A DNA stretch of 64,000 nucleotides, taken from Alphaproteobacteria bacterium (GTDB lineage: Bacteria; Pseudomonadota; Alphaproteobacteria; JAVJRE01). The DNA is taken from assembly GCA_040218575.1 (NCBI GenBank), contig JAVJRE010000003.1, forward strand, positions 248,001 to 312,000, read 5' to 3'. The position numbers and the translations under genes are program-made. Positions within the stretch are counted from its first letter, which is position 1. The number at the start of each line of letters is the position of its first letter. The notes beneath the pieces are model-generated. The model did not search any database and was not told the origin of the DNA. It saw nothing but the letters and a program-made list of their open reading frames with translations. Positions 9,165-17,514 of the stretch are shown piece after piece.

Positions 9165-10275
9165 TATCCGGGTGCCGCAGACCGGCCTGCTCCATCAGCG
9201 GCAGAACCCGGTCGAGAAAGAAGGGCAACTCGTCCAGAAAATTGACGAAGGACAGTGTAGTACCGGCGAAGCCGGCTTCGTGCATGGCCATCATCTGACG
9301 GACAATGGTTTCCGGCGCACCGATCAGAGGAAAGGTGCCGACGCCGCCGGCGAAGCGTTTGCGATGACGGCGGAAGACTTCCGGGTCCTGCTGTGATCCG
9401 GATTGGCGCATGGCCATGTGATGGTCCACCGCGCCATGGTCGGCCATGTCTTCCGCATAGTGGTGGTAGTACTCCTCCGCCTCGCGATCGCTTTCGCGGC
9501 ACACCACATGGCTGGTGGTGAACACGGACAGGTCGCGGCCGGCATCGGCGCCGAGCTGGCGGATGGCGGCGATCTGCTGCTGGCCGGCTTCGATCTCGCC
9601 GAAGACGGTGAACAGGAAATCGCTTGTGCCGGCGGCAAAGCGCCGGCCGGCCGGAGAGAAGGCAGCCGACATGGTGACCGGGCGCGGTTGCTGCACCGTG
9701 GCCGGCCGACCTTCGACACCGGTCAGCGTGTAGTAGTGGCCGGCATAGTCGAACGGTCCGTCCCCACGCACAATTCGTGACAGGATCTCGTACCACTCCA
9801 GACCCTGATCATAGCGGCCGTCATGGTCCACCATGGCGCTGCCGAACATGGCGAATTCTTCGGCGTTCCAGCCGCAGACAATATTAAGGCCGGCCCGCCC
9901 GTGACTTGCCTGATCAATGGTGGCCAGGGCCTTGGCCGCAAACACCGGGTGGACCAGCGGGGCGTGAACGGTTGCAAACAGACACATACGCTCTGTCAGC
10001 CCGGCCAAAGCGGCAGCCCAGGTCAGGGTTTCGTAGGACAGGCTGCGGGCATTGGTCTCACCGCCGAAGCCCTTCCAGCGGGCGATCGGCAGGAAAAACT
10101 CGATGCCCGCCCGGTCGGCCAGCCGCGCCACCGTCACCACATCGTCCCAGCGGGCGGCCCAGCGCTCCGGCACGCGGGTGATGGCCAGGCCGCCGTCAGC
10201 ATTGGCAGAGAAAATGCCAAGCTTGAACGGGTTGGGGCCAAACATGGGATTGGCCGATCGGTCGGATGAGGTCAC
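9148..10275 (-). CDS. LLM-class flavin-dependent monooxygenase (RutA/SfnG-like)
   Basis: A bacterial luciferase-like FMN enzyme that uses reduced flavin and oxygen, probably on a small organic N or S compound. The region around FFLPIARWKGFGGETNARSL and NIVCGWNAEEFAMFG matches the RutA (pyrimidine monooxygenase) and SfnG (dimethylsulfone monooxygenase) branch. I favour the GTG at 10275 because GGAG lies nine bases before it. The ATG at 10245 (MFGPNPFKLG) is the alternative, and both are in frame. It is 56 bases downstream of the aldolase-SDR gene and probably belongs to that operon. The flavin reductase partner is not visible nearby. Confidence 0.88.
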   Translation of the reverse strand: MTSSDRSANPMFGPNPFKLGIFSANADGGLAITRVPERWAARWDDVVTVARLADRAGIEFFLPIARWKGFGGETNARSLSYETLTWAAALAGLTERMCLFATVHAPLVHPVFAAKALATIDQASHGRAGLNIVCGWNAEEFAMFGSAMVDHDGRYDQGLEWYEILSRIVRGDGPFDYAGHYYTLTGVEGRPATVQQPRPVTMSAAFSPAGRRFAAGTSDFLFTVFGEIEAGQQQIAAIRQLGADAGRDLSVFTTSHVVCRESDREAEEYYHHYAEDMADHGAVDHHMAMRQSGSQQDPEVFRRHRKRFAGGVGTFPLIGAPETIVRQMMAMHEAGFAGTTLSFVNFLDELPFFLDRVLPLMEQAGLRHPDNGGGG

Positions 10276-10331
10276 AGGAGGGTACTCCAGTTGGGCCGTG
10301 GGCTCGCCGCAGGCGCGTGCAGGGGTCGCCG

Positions 10332-11828
10332 TCAGGCGGACCGAATCTCCGCCATCTGCCGCTCTACCGCCTTGGGGTCGAGAGCCAGACCCGCGGCGAC
10401 GCCGCCCGCCATATCGCCAGGGTAGACGTCCTCTATGCCGCGCTGCAGGGCATCCACCAGGGCCTCGGCAATCCGTCCGGGCGGCTCTTTGGGAAAGTCC
10501 TGACCAGCGGTCATGCGGGTATCCACCGCCCCCGGCATGATCGCCACCACCAGCGTGTTGTGTGGCCGGAGCTCGCCCCGCAGCGACTGGGTCAGCGACA
10601 AGCCCGCCGCTTTTGACGCGCAAAGCGAGCCCATGATGTGCAGCGGCATGCGGCTGAGGATGGATTCCATATTGACGATGGCGCCGCCGCCATTGGCCCG
10701 GAGCACCGGTGCAAAGGCGCGGCACATGGCCAGGGTGCCGAAATAATTGACTTCCATCTCCTGGCGGGCACCCGCCAGGTCAGGTGCGGTCAGCAACGAG
10801 ACGTTGTGATTGACTCCGGCATTGTTGATGAGAATGGAGACATCGCGGCATCGGCTGGCCATGGCCGTCACCGCATCATGGTCAGTGACGTCGAGCACCA
10901 CCGGCTGGACTCGCTCCGGTGCTTCTGCCGCCAGGTCATCCAGCGCGCCAGATGTGCGGCTGGCCGCATAAATCCGAGTAGCCCCGGCCGTTACGGCGGC
11001 GCGGACGATCTCACGGCCAATGCCGCGATTGGCTCCGCTGACGAACAGTGTTGCGCCGCTGACGGGCCGCGCCCCGAGCGTGTTGCCACCGGTGGCGAAC
11101 AGGCTCTGGGCCTGTTTGGCGCCCATCATCATGAGGGCGCCGTCGCCGCCGATGGAGACGAAACGAGCCCCCTGGCGGCGACGCTCTATGGCAAAGGAGG
11201 CGTAAGCGCAGAAGACGCCGCCGGGGACGCCGGCACGGCTGCAGGCATCCAGTACGCGGGCCACCGCCACGTCCGTTTCGGGCGCCGGGTCCGGCGCACC
11301 GGTATAGGCAACGCCGAGATCGCCGGTACCAACGAACACCATGTCGAGGCCGGGTGTGCGGGCGATGGCTTCGGCGCTGTCCACGGCCGCGGGCGTCTCG
11401 ATCATGACGGCAATCATCAGATCGCGATTGGCCCGCGCCAGATAGGGCTTGATGGCGAGGGTGGTGCGAATGCCGCCGACCGAGCGATGGCCCTGCGGTG
11501 CGAAGCGGGCGGCGGCGACGGCGCGCGCCGCCTCTTCCGGCGTGTTGACCATGGGAACGATAACGCCCTCGGCCCCCATGTCCAGAGCTTCACAGATTGC
11601 GGTGTCGGTGTTTTCCGCGACGCGGACAATTGGCGTGGTACGGTCGCGCACGGTGGCAATGGCGTCAAACAGGCTCTGGCGCGGCCACAGGCCATGCTGA
11701 ACGTCGAAGACGATGGCATCGGGCCGTGCTTCGGCAACCATGTCGGCAATGGCCGTCGAGCCGCTCTGCAGCCAGATGCTGCCGATGCATTCGCCGGCCC
11801 GCATGCGCGCCGCTATGGTGGTGGTCAT
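10332..11828 (-). CDS. HpcH/HpaI aldolase fused to an SDR domain
   Basis: A single 498-residue frame joins two enzymes. Residues 1 to about 250 are a class II HpcH/HpaI-type aldolase (VFDVQHGLWPRQSL, MIETPAAVDSAEAIA, VFVGTGDLG), which normally splits 2-keto-3-deoxy sugar acids or related hydroxy acids with a divalent metal. Residues from about 260 on are a short-chain dehydrogenase (SGANRGIGREIVRA, LINNAGVN). In the SDR active site, K406 is present in LCASK, but the catalytic Tyr position (402) is Leu. The start ATG at 11828 begins MTTTIAARMRAGE. Catalysis by the second half is doubtful, while the first half looks complete. It neighbours other acid-degrading enzymes. Confidence 0.9.
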   Translation of the reverse strand: MTTTIAARMRAGECIGSIWLQSGSTAIADMVAEARPDAIVFDVQHGLWPRQSLFDAIATVRDRTTPIVRVAENTDTAICEALDMGAEGVIVPMVNTPEEAARAVAAARFAPQGHRSVGGIRTTLAIKPYLARANRDLMIAVMIETPAAVDSAEAIARTPGLDMVFVGTGDLGVAYTGAPDPAPETDVAVARVLDACSRAGVPGGVFCAYASFAIERRRQGARFVSIGGDGALMMMGAKQAQSLFATGGNTLGARPVSGATLFVSGANRGIGREIVRAAVTAGATRIYAASRTSGALDDLAAEAPERVQPVVLDVTDHDAVTAMASRCRDVSILINNAGVNHNVSLLTAPDLAGARQEMEVNYFGTLAMCRAFAPVLRANGGGAIVNMESILSRMPLHIMGSLCASKAAGLSLTQSLRGELRPHNTLVVAIMPGAVDTRMTAGQDFPKEPPGRIAEALVDALQRGIEDVYPGDMAGGVAAGLALDPKAVERQMAEIRSA

Positions 11829-11981
11829 GGTCTGTGTCCCTTGCCCCTGCCCGTGTCGGGGTCTCAGTCTGCCCCGCCGGCATCTTGGCGGCAGCACGGC
11901 AAAAGGAAAACAGGGGCCGACTCCCGACTGCGCGCGCATACGACCGATTGACAGGCCACGTATCATCGCTAGCGTGTGGTC

Positions 11982-12455
11982 ATGCGACGCACATTGCCTG
12001 TCTGCCTGCTGGTCACGGTGCTGGTCGCCGCCTGCGCCCCGTTCAAGGCATATGACGGCCCCTTGCGGTCCGATGGCGAGGTAGCGATCCTTCGCACCGT
12101 CGCCGGCGAGCGTGGGGCCAGGGTGTCTTTTGAGCGGTTGGACGGCGAACGCCTGTGGCCCGGGCGGGAGGCCATGGCCGTCCTGCCCGGTGAACACGCC
12201 GTGGTTGTGCTGTTCGCGGAAGAGGGCCGCCCGTCCACCGGTCTTATGCGGCATCTTGGCGACCTGACCGATGCCTTCGACGGGCCCTTTGACGGCTGCG
12301 CCCGTGTGGTTGCGATTTTTGAGGCGGGCCATGCCTATCGCTTTGCGGTCAGTGACGAGCACGGCCTGAGCGTGGTCCGCACGGACGATGGGACGGTTGT
12401 GGCGACCACCGCGTTGCTGGTCTCACCAGCGCTACATCGCTGCCCGCAGTTTTAG
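11982..12455 (+). CDS. Small lipoprotein, function unknown
   Basis: A 157-residue exported protein. The N-terminus MRRTLPVCLLVTVLVAAC is a lipoprotein signal with VAAC lipobox, so Cys18 is the likely lipidated residue and the protein should sit in the cell envelope. A GTG six bases upstream is in frame, but ATG at 11982 gives the better signal sequence. The mature part has two later cysteines (in DGCARVV and LHRCPQF) that could pair. I recognise no domain. The gene diverges from the aldolase-SDR gene and stands alone. Confidence 0.75.
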   Translation: MRRTLPVCLLVTVLVAACAPFKAYDGPLRSDGEVAILRTVAGERGARVSFERLDGERLWPGREAMAVLPGEHAVVVLFAEEGRPSTGLMRHLGDLTDAFDGPFDGCARVVAIFEAGHAYRFAVSDEHGLSVVRTDDGTVVATTALLVSPALHRCPQF

Positions 12456-12546
12456 TCCGGCCAGTCCGCGGCGAGTCGGGATTCGTTGACAGGTGCGGCC
12501 TGGCGACCGACCCTCGCGGCCAAACCGACAGGCAAGGGGAGCCGGC

Positions 12547-13773
12547 ATGTCCGAGATCATCGTCACCGCCGCCGACGGCGGCACATTCAAGGCCTACTTT
12601 GCCACACCCGAAGGCGGCAGCGGACCCGGGCTGGTCCTGTTGCAGGAAATCTTCGGCATCAATGCCAACATGCGCCATGTTGCCGACCGCTTCGCCGAAG
12701 AGGGCTATGTGGTGGCTGTGCCGGACCTGTTCTGGCGGCAGGAGCCGGGTGTCTCGCTGAGCTATTCGCAAGCTGACTTTGAGCGCGCCATGGCTCTGGG
12801 CCGGGGACTCGATACGGACCTGGCGATTGTCGACGTGGCGGCGACCATCAGCGCTTTGCGGCAGCGTCCGGAATGCACAGGTGCTGTAGGCGCGGTCGGC
12901 TATTGTCTGGGCGGTCGGCTGGCGGTGTTGACCGCCGCGCGGACCGACGTGGCGGCAGCAGTCGCCTATTACGGTGTCGGCATCGAGCGCCACACCGAGG
13001 ATCTGGCCAAGGTTTCGTGCCCCATGGTGCTGCATTTTGGCGAGACCGACAGCCATGCGCCGCCGGAGGCCGTGGCCGCTATTCAGCAGGCGTTTGGCGG
13101 CCGGGACGATGTGTCAGTGTACGTCTATCCTGGCGCCGGTCATGGCTTTTCCGCGGAAGGCCGGCCGGCCTATGACAAGCCAGCCGCATGGATGGCGCAT
13201 TCACGCACCATGGCGTTGCTGCGCCGTTGTCTTGGCCCGCAATACGACCTGAGCGCCCTGTGGGACGAGCACACCGCCATGGAGTTCGCCACGCGGGACG
13301 CCGAGGCCACCATGCAGACCATGGTCAGCGCGCCCTATGTCAACCACATCCCGACCATGACCGGCGGCGTCGGCCATGACGAACTGCTGCGATTCTACAA
13401 ACATCATTTCATTCCGAAAACGCCGCAGGACACCCGGCTGGTGCCGATCTCGCGGACCATCGGTCCCGACCGGCTGGTGGATGAAATGCTGTTCTGCTTC
13501 ACCCACGATATGGAAATCGACTGGATGCTGCCCGGTGTTGCGCCGACCGGGAAGTATGTGGAAATCCCGCTGGTGGCGATCGTCAATTTCCGCGGGCCCA
13601 AGCTCTACCACGAGCATATCTATTGGGATCAGGCTTCGGTCCTGGTGCAGATCGGCGTCCTTGATCCCGCCGGCCTGCCGATCGCCGGCGTTGCCACGGC
13701 AAAAAAGCTGGTGGACGAATCCCTGCCGTCCAACGGCCTCATGGCACGGTGGAAAGAAAGCGCCGGGCGCTAA
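12547..13773 (+). CDS. Dienelactone hydrolase fused to an NTF2/SnoaL-like domain
   Basis: Residues 1 to about 230 form a dienelactone hydrolase (carboxymethylenebutenolidase family) alpha/beta-hydrolase. The Cys-Asp-His triad is readable as C120 in GYCLGGR, D168 in GETDSH and H199 in GAGHGF. Residues from about 240 to 408 (WDEHTAMEFATRDAEATMQT and YHEHIYWDQASVLVQ) form a SnoaL/NTF2-like domain. That pairing suggests a hydrolase whose product or substrate is held by the second module. The start has a strong GGGGAG. The substrate is unknown, and the downstream enolase and FAH-family genes point to lactone or keto-acid breakdown. Confidence 0.87.
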   Translation: MSEIIVTAADGGTFKAYFATPEGGSGPGLVLLQEIFGINANMRHVADRFAEEGYVVAVPDLFWRQEPGVSLSYSQADFERAMALGRGLDTDLAIVDVAATISALRQRPECTGAVGAVGYCLGGRLAVLTAARTDVAAAVAYYGVGIERHTEDLAKVSCPMVLHFGETDSHAPPEAVAAIQQAFGGRDDVSVYVYPGAGHGFSAEGRPAYDKPAAWMAHSRTMALLRRCLGPQYDLSALWDEHTAMEFATRDAEATMQTMVSAPYVNHIPTMTGGVGHDELLRFYKHHFIPKTPQDTRLVPISRTIGPDRLVDEMLFCFTHDMEIDWMLPGVAPTGKYVEIPLVAIVNFRGPKLYHEHIYWDQASVLVQIGVLDPAGLPIAGVATAKKLVDESLPSNGLMARWKESAGR

Positions 13774-13792
13774 TTTCAGCACCGGATACGTC

Positions 13793-13837
13793 ATAAGGGT
13801 CACGGGTATACGGATCACTGGCATGCGGATCACAGGT
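13793..13837 (+). repeat. Three 15-base tandem repeats across the start of the enolase-superfamily gene
   Basis: Units at 13793-13807, 13808-13822 and 13823-13837 read ATAAGGGTCACGGGT, ATACGGATCACTGGC and ATGCGGATCACAGGT. Each would encode (I/M)R(V/I)TG in the gene's frame. Only the third has ATG; the first two have ATA. Confidence 0.9.
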
Positions 13838-14995
13838 GTGGAAACGCGTATCGTCGATGCCGGCATGCGCAACTGGGTTTTTGTCAAAGTCCTGACCGAC
13901 CAGCCCGGCCTGCACGGCTGGGGTGAGGCCACTCTGGAGTGGAAGACGCGCGCCGTCGCTGCCTGTGTGGACGATCTGACGCCACTGGTCGCCGGGCAGG
14001 ACCCCCTGGCCATAGAGCATCTGGTCCAGACCATGACCAAGCACGGCTTCTGGCGCCTTGGCGCCATTGGCCTGTCCGCCGTCAGCGGGATCGAGCAGGC
14101 GCTGTGGGACATCAAGGGCAAGGCGCTGGGTGTGCCGGTGTGGCAATTGCTGGGCGGCAAGGTACGCGAGCGCGTACGGCTCTACACGCACCTGGCGCTG
14201 GGGGATTCCGCGGCGGTCTACGAGGCGCCGGACGTGGGTCGCCTGAAGGCCCATGCGGACGATATCGTGGCGGCCGGTTATTCCGCGTTCAAGGTCTTGC
14301 TGGTGCCGCCGACCCACTACCGTGCCGCCCTGCCGGACGTGCGCCAGACCGGCATGCTGATGGATGCGCTGCGCGATCACGTGGGCGACGGCGTGGACAT
14401 CATGGTGGATCTACACGGCCGCCCGCCTTCGGTTGCTGTGGCGCGCGCTTATGTGGAGGCCCTGACGCCAGGCCGGCCGCTGTTCGTCGAAGAAGTGCTG
14501 CCGCCAGGACACGAGATCGCCATGCGCGACGTGGCGGTGGCCAGCAAAGTGCCGCTGGCGACAGGCGAGCGGCTTTATGCCCGGCCCGATTGGCTGGCGC
14601 TCTTTGCTCACCGGTCGGTGGACATCGTGCAACCGGACCTGAGCCACTGCGGCGGCTTGTGGGAAGCGCGCAAGATCGCCGCCATGGCGGAAAGCCACCT
14701 GATGGGTGTGGCGCCGCACAACCCTAACGGGCCAGTGGCAGGGGCGGCGGCGCTGCATTTCGACATTGCCACTCCCAACAGTGTGATCCAGGAGACCATG
14801 CTGCGCAGCGTCCCGTGGTATGACGAGGTGGTAAGGTCCACTCTCGTTGTGCAGGACGGACACTGGCTGGCCCCTGATGCACCTGGACTGGGAATCGAGA
14901 TTGATGAAAGCGCCGCGGCGCGCCATCCCATGGGGGCGGAGCCTATGCTGGCCCGCAGCGCGGTTGCGGCCGACGGCACGGTTCTCGACTGGTAA
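13823..14995 (+). CDS. Enolase-superfamily dehydratase (mandelate racemase / galactonate dehydratase-like)
   Basis: A 390-residue mandelate racemase/muconate lactonizing enzyme family member, closest by eye to sugar-acid dehydratases of the DgoD type. Landmarks are FVKVLTDQPGLHGWGEATLE at the N-terminus, metal ligands in IMVDLHGRPPS and PLFVEEVLPP, the Asp of QPDLSHCGG and the catalytic His of VAPHNPNGPV. It would dehydrate an aldonic acid to a 2-keto-3-deoxy acid. The ATG at 13823 is the third unit of a tandem repeat and has no strong ribosome site. Downstream Gfo/Idh and FAH-family genes fit a sugar-acid pathway. Exact sugar unknown. Confidence 0.85.
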   Translation: MRITGVETRIVDAGMRNWVFVKVLTDQPGLHGWGEATLEWKTRAVAACVDDLTPLVAGQDPLAIEHLVQTMTKHGFWRLGAIGLSAVSGIEQALWDIKGKALGVPVWQLLGGKVRERVRLYTHLALGDSAAVYEAPDVGRLKAHADDIVAAGYSAFKVLLVPPTHYRAALPDVRQTGMLMDALRDHVGDGVDIMVDLHGRPPSVAVARAYVEALTPGRPLFVEEVLPPGHEIAMRDVAVASKVPLATGERLYARPDWLALFAHRSVDIVQPDLSHCGGLWEARKIAAMAESHLMGVAPHNPNGPVAGAAALHFDIATPNSVIQETMLRSVPWYDEVVRSTLVVQDGHWLAPDAPGLGIEIDESAAARHPMGAEPMLARSAVAADGTVLDW

Positions 14996-15011
14996 AGCGC
15001 GGCGTTGGTCT

Positions 15012-15500
15012 GTGAGGGCAGTTGGCGGGCTGAGCCTGCTGGCCCTTTTTCTGGTCGCCGGGGTTATCCCGGCCCTGGCGCAGACTATCGGCGGTGCGGG
15101 TGCGCCACCGGTGGCCGCCGAGCAATGGCAACTGACCCGGGCCTATGGTCTGGCCGCCTATGGCGGCGGTGACTATGTGCTGGCTGCCGACCAGCTTGAG
15201 CGCGCGCTGCGTTTTGCCAAGACTTATGGCTCGCATGATTTCCGTCGACCGATCAGCCTGGTCAGCCTGGCCGAGGTTTATCGCGCCGACGGTCGGTTTG
15301 CCGAAGCGGAGCCTATGCTGGTGCGGGCGCTGGACCTGTGGTCGGTGATCATGGCCGGCGACCACCCGACGATGATTCCGGCGCTGCAGGTCTATGCCCG
15401 GCTGTTGCGGCAAACGGGACGGCCCGACGAGGCGGCGGCGTTGGCGGCGCGTGAGGCGGAAATTCGCCGGACGCTGGATAGTGTCGCTGACGGCGGCTGA
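15012..15500 (+). CDS. Exported TPR-repeat protein
   Basis: A 162-residue protein beginning, at the GTG I chose, with a signal peptide (VRAVGGLSLLALFLVAGVIP then ALAQ cleavage). The mature part has two or three tetratricopeptide-like repeats (GLAAYGGGDYVLAADQLERA, LAEVYRADGRFAEAEPMLVR, YARLLRQTGRPDEAAALAAR). It is likely a periplasmic scaffold. The frame is open upstream into the enolase gene, but only the GTG at 15012 produces an export signal. The ribosome site is weak. Its link to neighbouring enzymes is unclear. Confidence 0.7.
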   Translation: MRAVGGLSLLALFLVAGVIPALAQTIGGAGAPPVAAEQWQLTRAYGLAAYGGGDYVLAADQLERALRFAKTYGSHDFRRPISLVSLAEVYRADGRFAEAEPMLVRALDLWSVIMAGDHPTMIPALQVYARLLRQTGRPDEAAALAAREAEIRRTLDSVADGG

Positions 15501-15574
15501 GGCGGGTGCGGCCTGTATCTGTTGCCGGGATGGTCTAGTCTGGCCCGAAATATCACCAGACGGGCAGGCGAGAG

Positions 15575-16576
15575 ATGAGCATACGCGCGGGCATTCTGGG
15601 CATGGGATGGTGGGGCCGGACTCTGGTCGACAGCGTTCAGGGCGAGGGCGTTGACCCATCCGACGCCATCCGGTTTGTCGCCGGTACGACACGGACTCCG
15701 GCCACGGCAGCCGAGTGGGCCACCGCCCGCGCCATCGCCATGGAAGACAGCCTCGATTCTCTTCTGGCGCGGGATGATCTGGACGCGGTGGTGATTGCCA
15801 CACCCCATTCCCAGCACGAGGCGCAGATCATTGCCGCCGCGGCCGCCGGCCGCCACGTGTTCTGCGAGAAACCACTGGCCCTTGATGGCGCCGCCGCCCA
15901 GACGGCGACGGACGCCTGCCGCAAGGCCGGCGTGGTTCTGGCGGTCGGCTTCAATCGCCGGTTTCTGCCGGCGTTTGAACGTCTGGTTGATATTGTCACC
16001 GATGGCGATCTTGGCGATATCCTGCACGTGGAGGCCAATTTCTGCGGTCCCATGGGCTTTCGCACGGGCGAGCGGGGCTGGCGCGGCGAGCCTGCGGAAA
16101 GCCCGACCGGTGGCATGACCGGCCTCGGCGTACACTGCCTTGATGCCATGATCGCATTGTGCGGGCCGGTGGCAGGCGTGCGCGCTCTTTCCCTGCGCCA
16201 GGCGGTGGCCGGCGACGTGGACGACACCACATCGGTTCAACTACGTTTCGTCGGTGGTCAGACGGGCCACCTGGCCACCGTGACGGCGACCGGCATGTTG
16301 TACCGTGTGCAGGTTTTCGGTACCGGCGGCTGGGCCGAGATGCGCGGCGTCGGCGCCGCGCCCCAAGCGTTGGAGGTGGTGCGACTGGAGTACCCACCGC
16401 GAACCGAGCGGTTTGAGCCGGTCAGCCTGGAGCGGGCGGAGCTGGAGTGCTTTGCCGAGGCGGTGCGCGATGGCGTTCCGTTCCGGGTGCCGACTGGCGA
16501 TGCGGTGCATGGCGCGGCAGTGCTGTCGGCCATCGGCCGGGCCGCCGGTTCGGACCGCGAAGTCAGGCTGGATTAA
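15575..16576 (+). CDS. Gfo/Idh/MocA family oxidoreductase
   Basis: A 333-residue NAD(P)-dependent sugar or polyol dehydrogenase. The Rossmann entry is GILGMGWWGRTLV, and the catalytic Lys lies in the family motif FCEKPLALDG. A C-terminal alpha/beta domain follows. The substrate is not readable, as the family handles inositols, glucose, hydroxy acids and others. Start ATG at 15575 follows GCGAGAG. With the enolase-like dehydratase upstream and the FAH-family hydrolase 76 bases downstream it may complete a sugar-acid route. Confidence 0.92.
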   Translation: MSIRAGILGMGWWGRTLVDSVQGEGVDPSDAIRFVAGTTRTPATAAEWATARAIAMEDSLDSLLARDDLDAVVIATPHSQHEAQIIAAAAAGRHVFCEKPLALDGAAAQTATDACRKAGVVLAVGFNRRFLPAFERLVDIVTDGDLGDILHVEANFCGPMGFRTGERGWRGEPAESPTGGMTGLGVHCLDAMIALCGPVAGVRALSLRQAVAGDVDDTTSVQLRFVGGQTGHLATVTATGMLYRVQVFGTGGWAEMRGVGAAPQALEVVRLEYPPRTERFEPVSLERAELECFAEAVRDGVPFRVPTGDAVHGAAVLSAIGRAAGSDREVRLD

Positions 16577-16652
16577 CCGGGCAGACGTTCACCGGCGCGG
16601 TCGCGGTGAACGGCAGCCTGTCACCAAGGCAATGAGGGAAGAGAGCGGTTCC

Positions 16653-17510
16653 ATGAAACTGGTTCGATTTGGCAAGTCCGGTCAGGAAAAGCCTGGCATG
16701 GTGGATGGCGCCGGCGTCATTCGGGATCTCTCGGCGGTGGTCGATGACATCACCGGCGCCGTGCTGGCGACTGACTCCCTGAAACGGCTGGCGGGCATTG
16801 ATCCGGCGACCTTGCCAGAGGTTGCGGCGGGCACTCGGCTTGGCGCGCCCCTGGCCGGTATTGGCAAGATAGTCGCAATTGGACTGAACTACTCCGACCA
16901 CGCGGCGGAAACCGGCCAGGCACCGCCGCCCGAACCGATCGTATTCTACAAGCCCCTGACCTCACTCAACGGTCCCAACGACGATGTAGTGATTCCGCGG
17001 GGCGCAACACACGTGGACTGGGAGGTAGAGCTGGGCGTCGTCATCGGCCGCCGCGCCAGCTATGTTCCGGAGTCAAGCGCGCTGTCCCATGTGGCCGGCT
17101 ATGTGCTGGCCAACGACGTATCGGAACGCAAATGGCAGGGCGCTCCCGGTGGCCAGTGGACCAAGGGAAAGAGCCCGGACACCTTCTGTCCGCTGGGCCC
17201 ATGGCTGGTCACCGCCGACGAAGTGGTGGACCCGCAGGCGCTGGACATGTGGCTCGATGTCAATGGTGAGAAAAGACAGCGCGGTAGTACCGGCACCATG
17301 ATCTTTACCGTTGCCCAACTGATCGCCGATGTAAGCCGGTACATGACCCTGCTGCCGGGCGATGTCATGATTACCGGAACGCCGCCGGGAGTGGCGTTGG
17401 GTATGAAGCCGCCGGTCTTTCTGAAACCAGGCGACGAGATGCGGCTCGGCATCACCGGCCTCGGCGAACAGCGTCAGCGCCTGGTGGCGGCCGAGGGCGG
17501 CGGCGCCTGA
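16653..17510 (+). CDS. Fumarylacetoacetate hydrolase family protein
   Basis: 285 residues in the FAH/2-hydroxyhepta-2,4-diene isomerase fold. The sequence runs MKLVRFG, IGLNYSDHA, EPIVFYKP, then the metal-binding WEVELGVVIGR, YVLANDVSERKWQ, and ends with MITGTPPGV. This order resembles 2,4-diketo-3-deoxy-fuconate hydrolases and FAHD1-like acylpyruvases, which cleave a C-C bond in a diketo acid. The ATG at 16653 opens the typical N-terminus. The stop is 4 bases before gpsA, an unusual operon pairing. Confidence 0.9.
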   Translation: MKLVRFGKSGQEKPGMVDGAGVIRDLSAVVDDITGAVLATDSLKRLAGIDPATLPEVAAGTRLGAPLAGIGKIVAIGLNYSDHAAETGQAPPPEPIVFYKPLTSLNGPNDDVVIPRGATHVDWEVELGVVIGRRASYVPESSALSHVAGYVLANDVSERKWQGAPGGQWTKGKSPDTFCPLGPWLVTADEVVDPQALDMWLDVNGEKRQRGSTGTMIFTVAQLIADVSRYMTLLPGDVMITGTPPGVALGMKPPVFLKPGDEMRLGITGLGEQRQRLVAAEGGGA

Positions 17511-17514
17511 CGCT

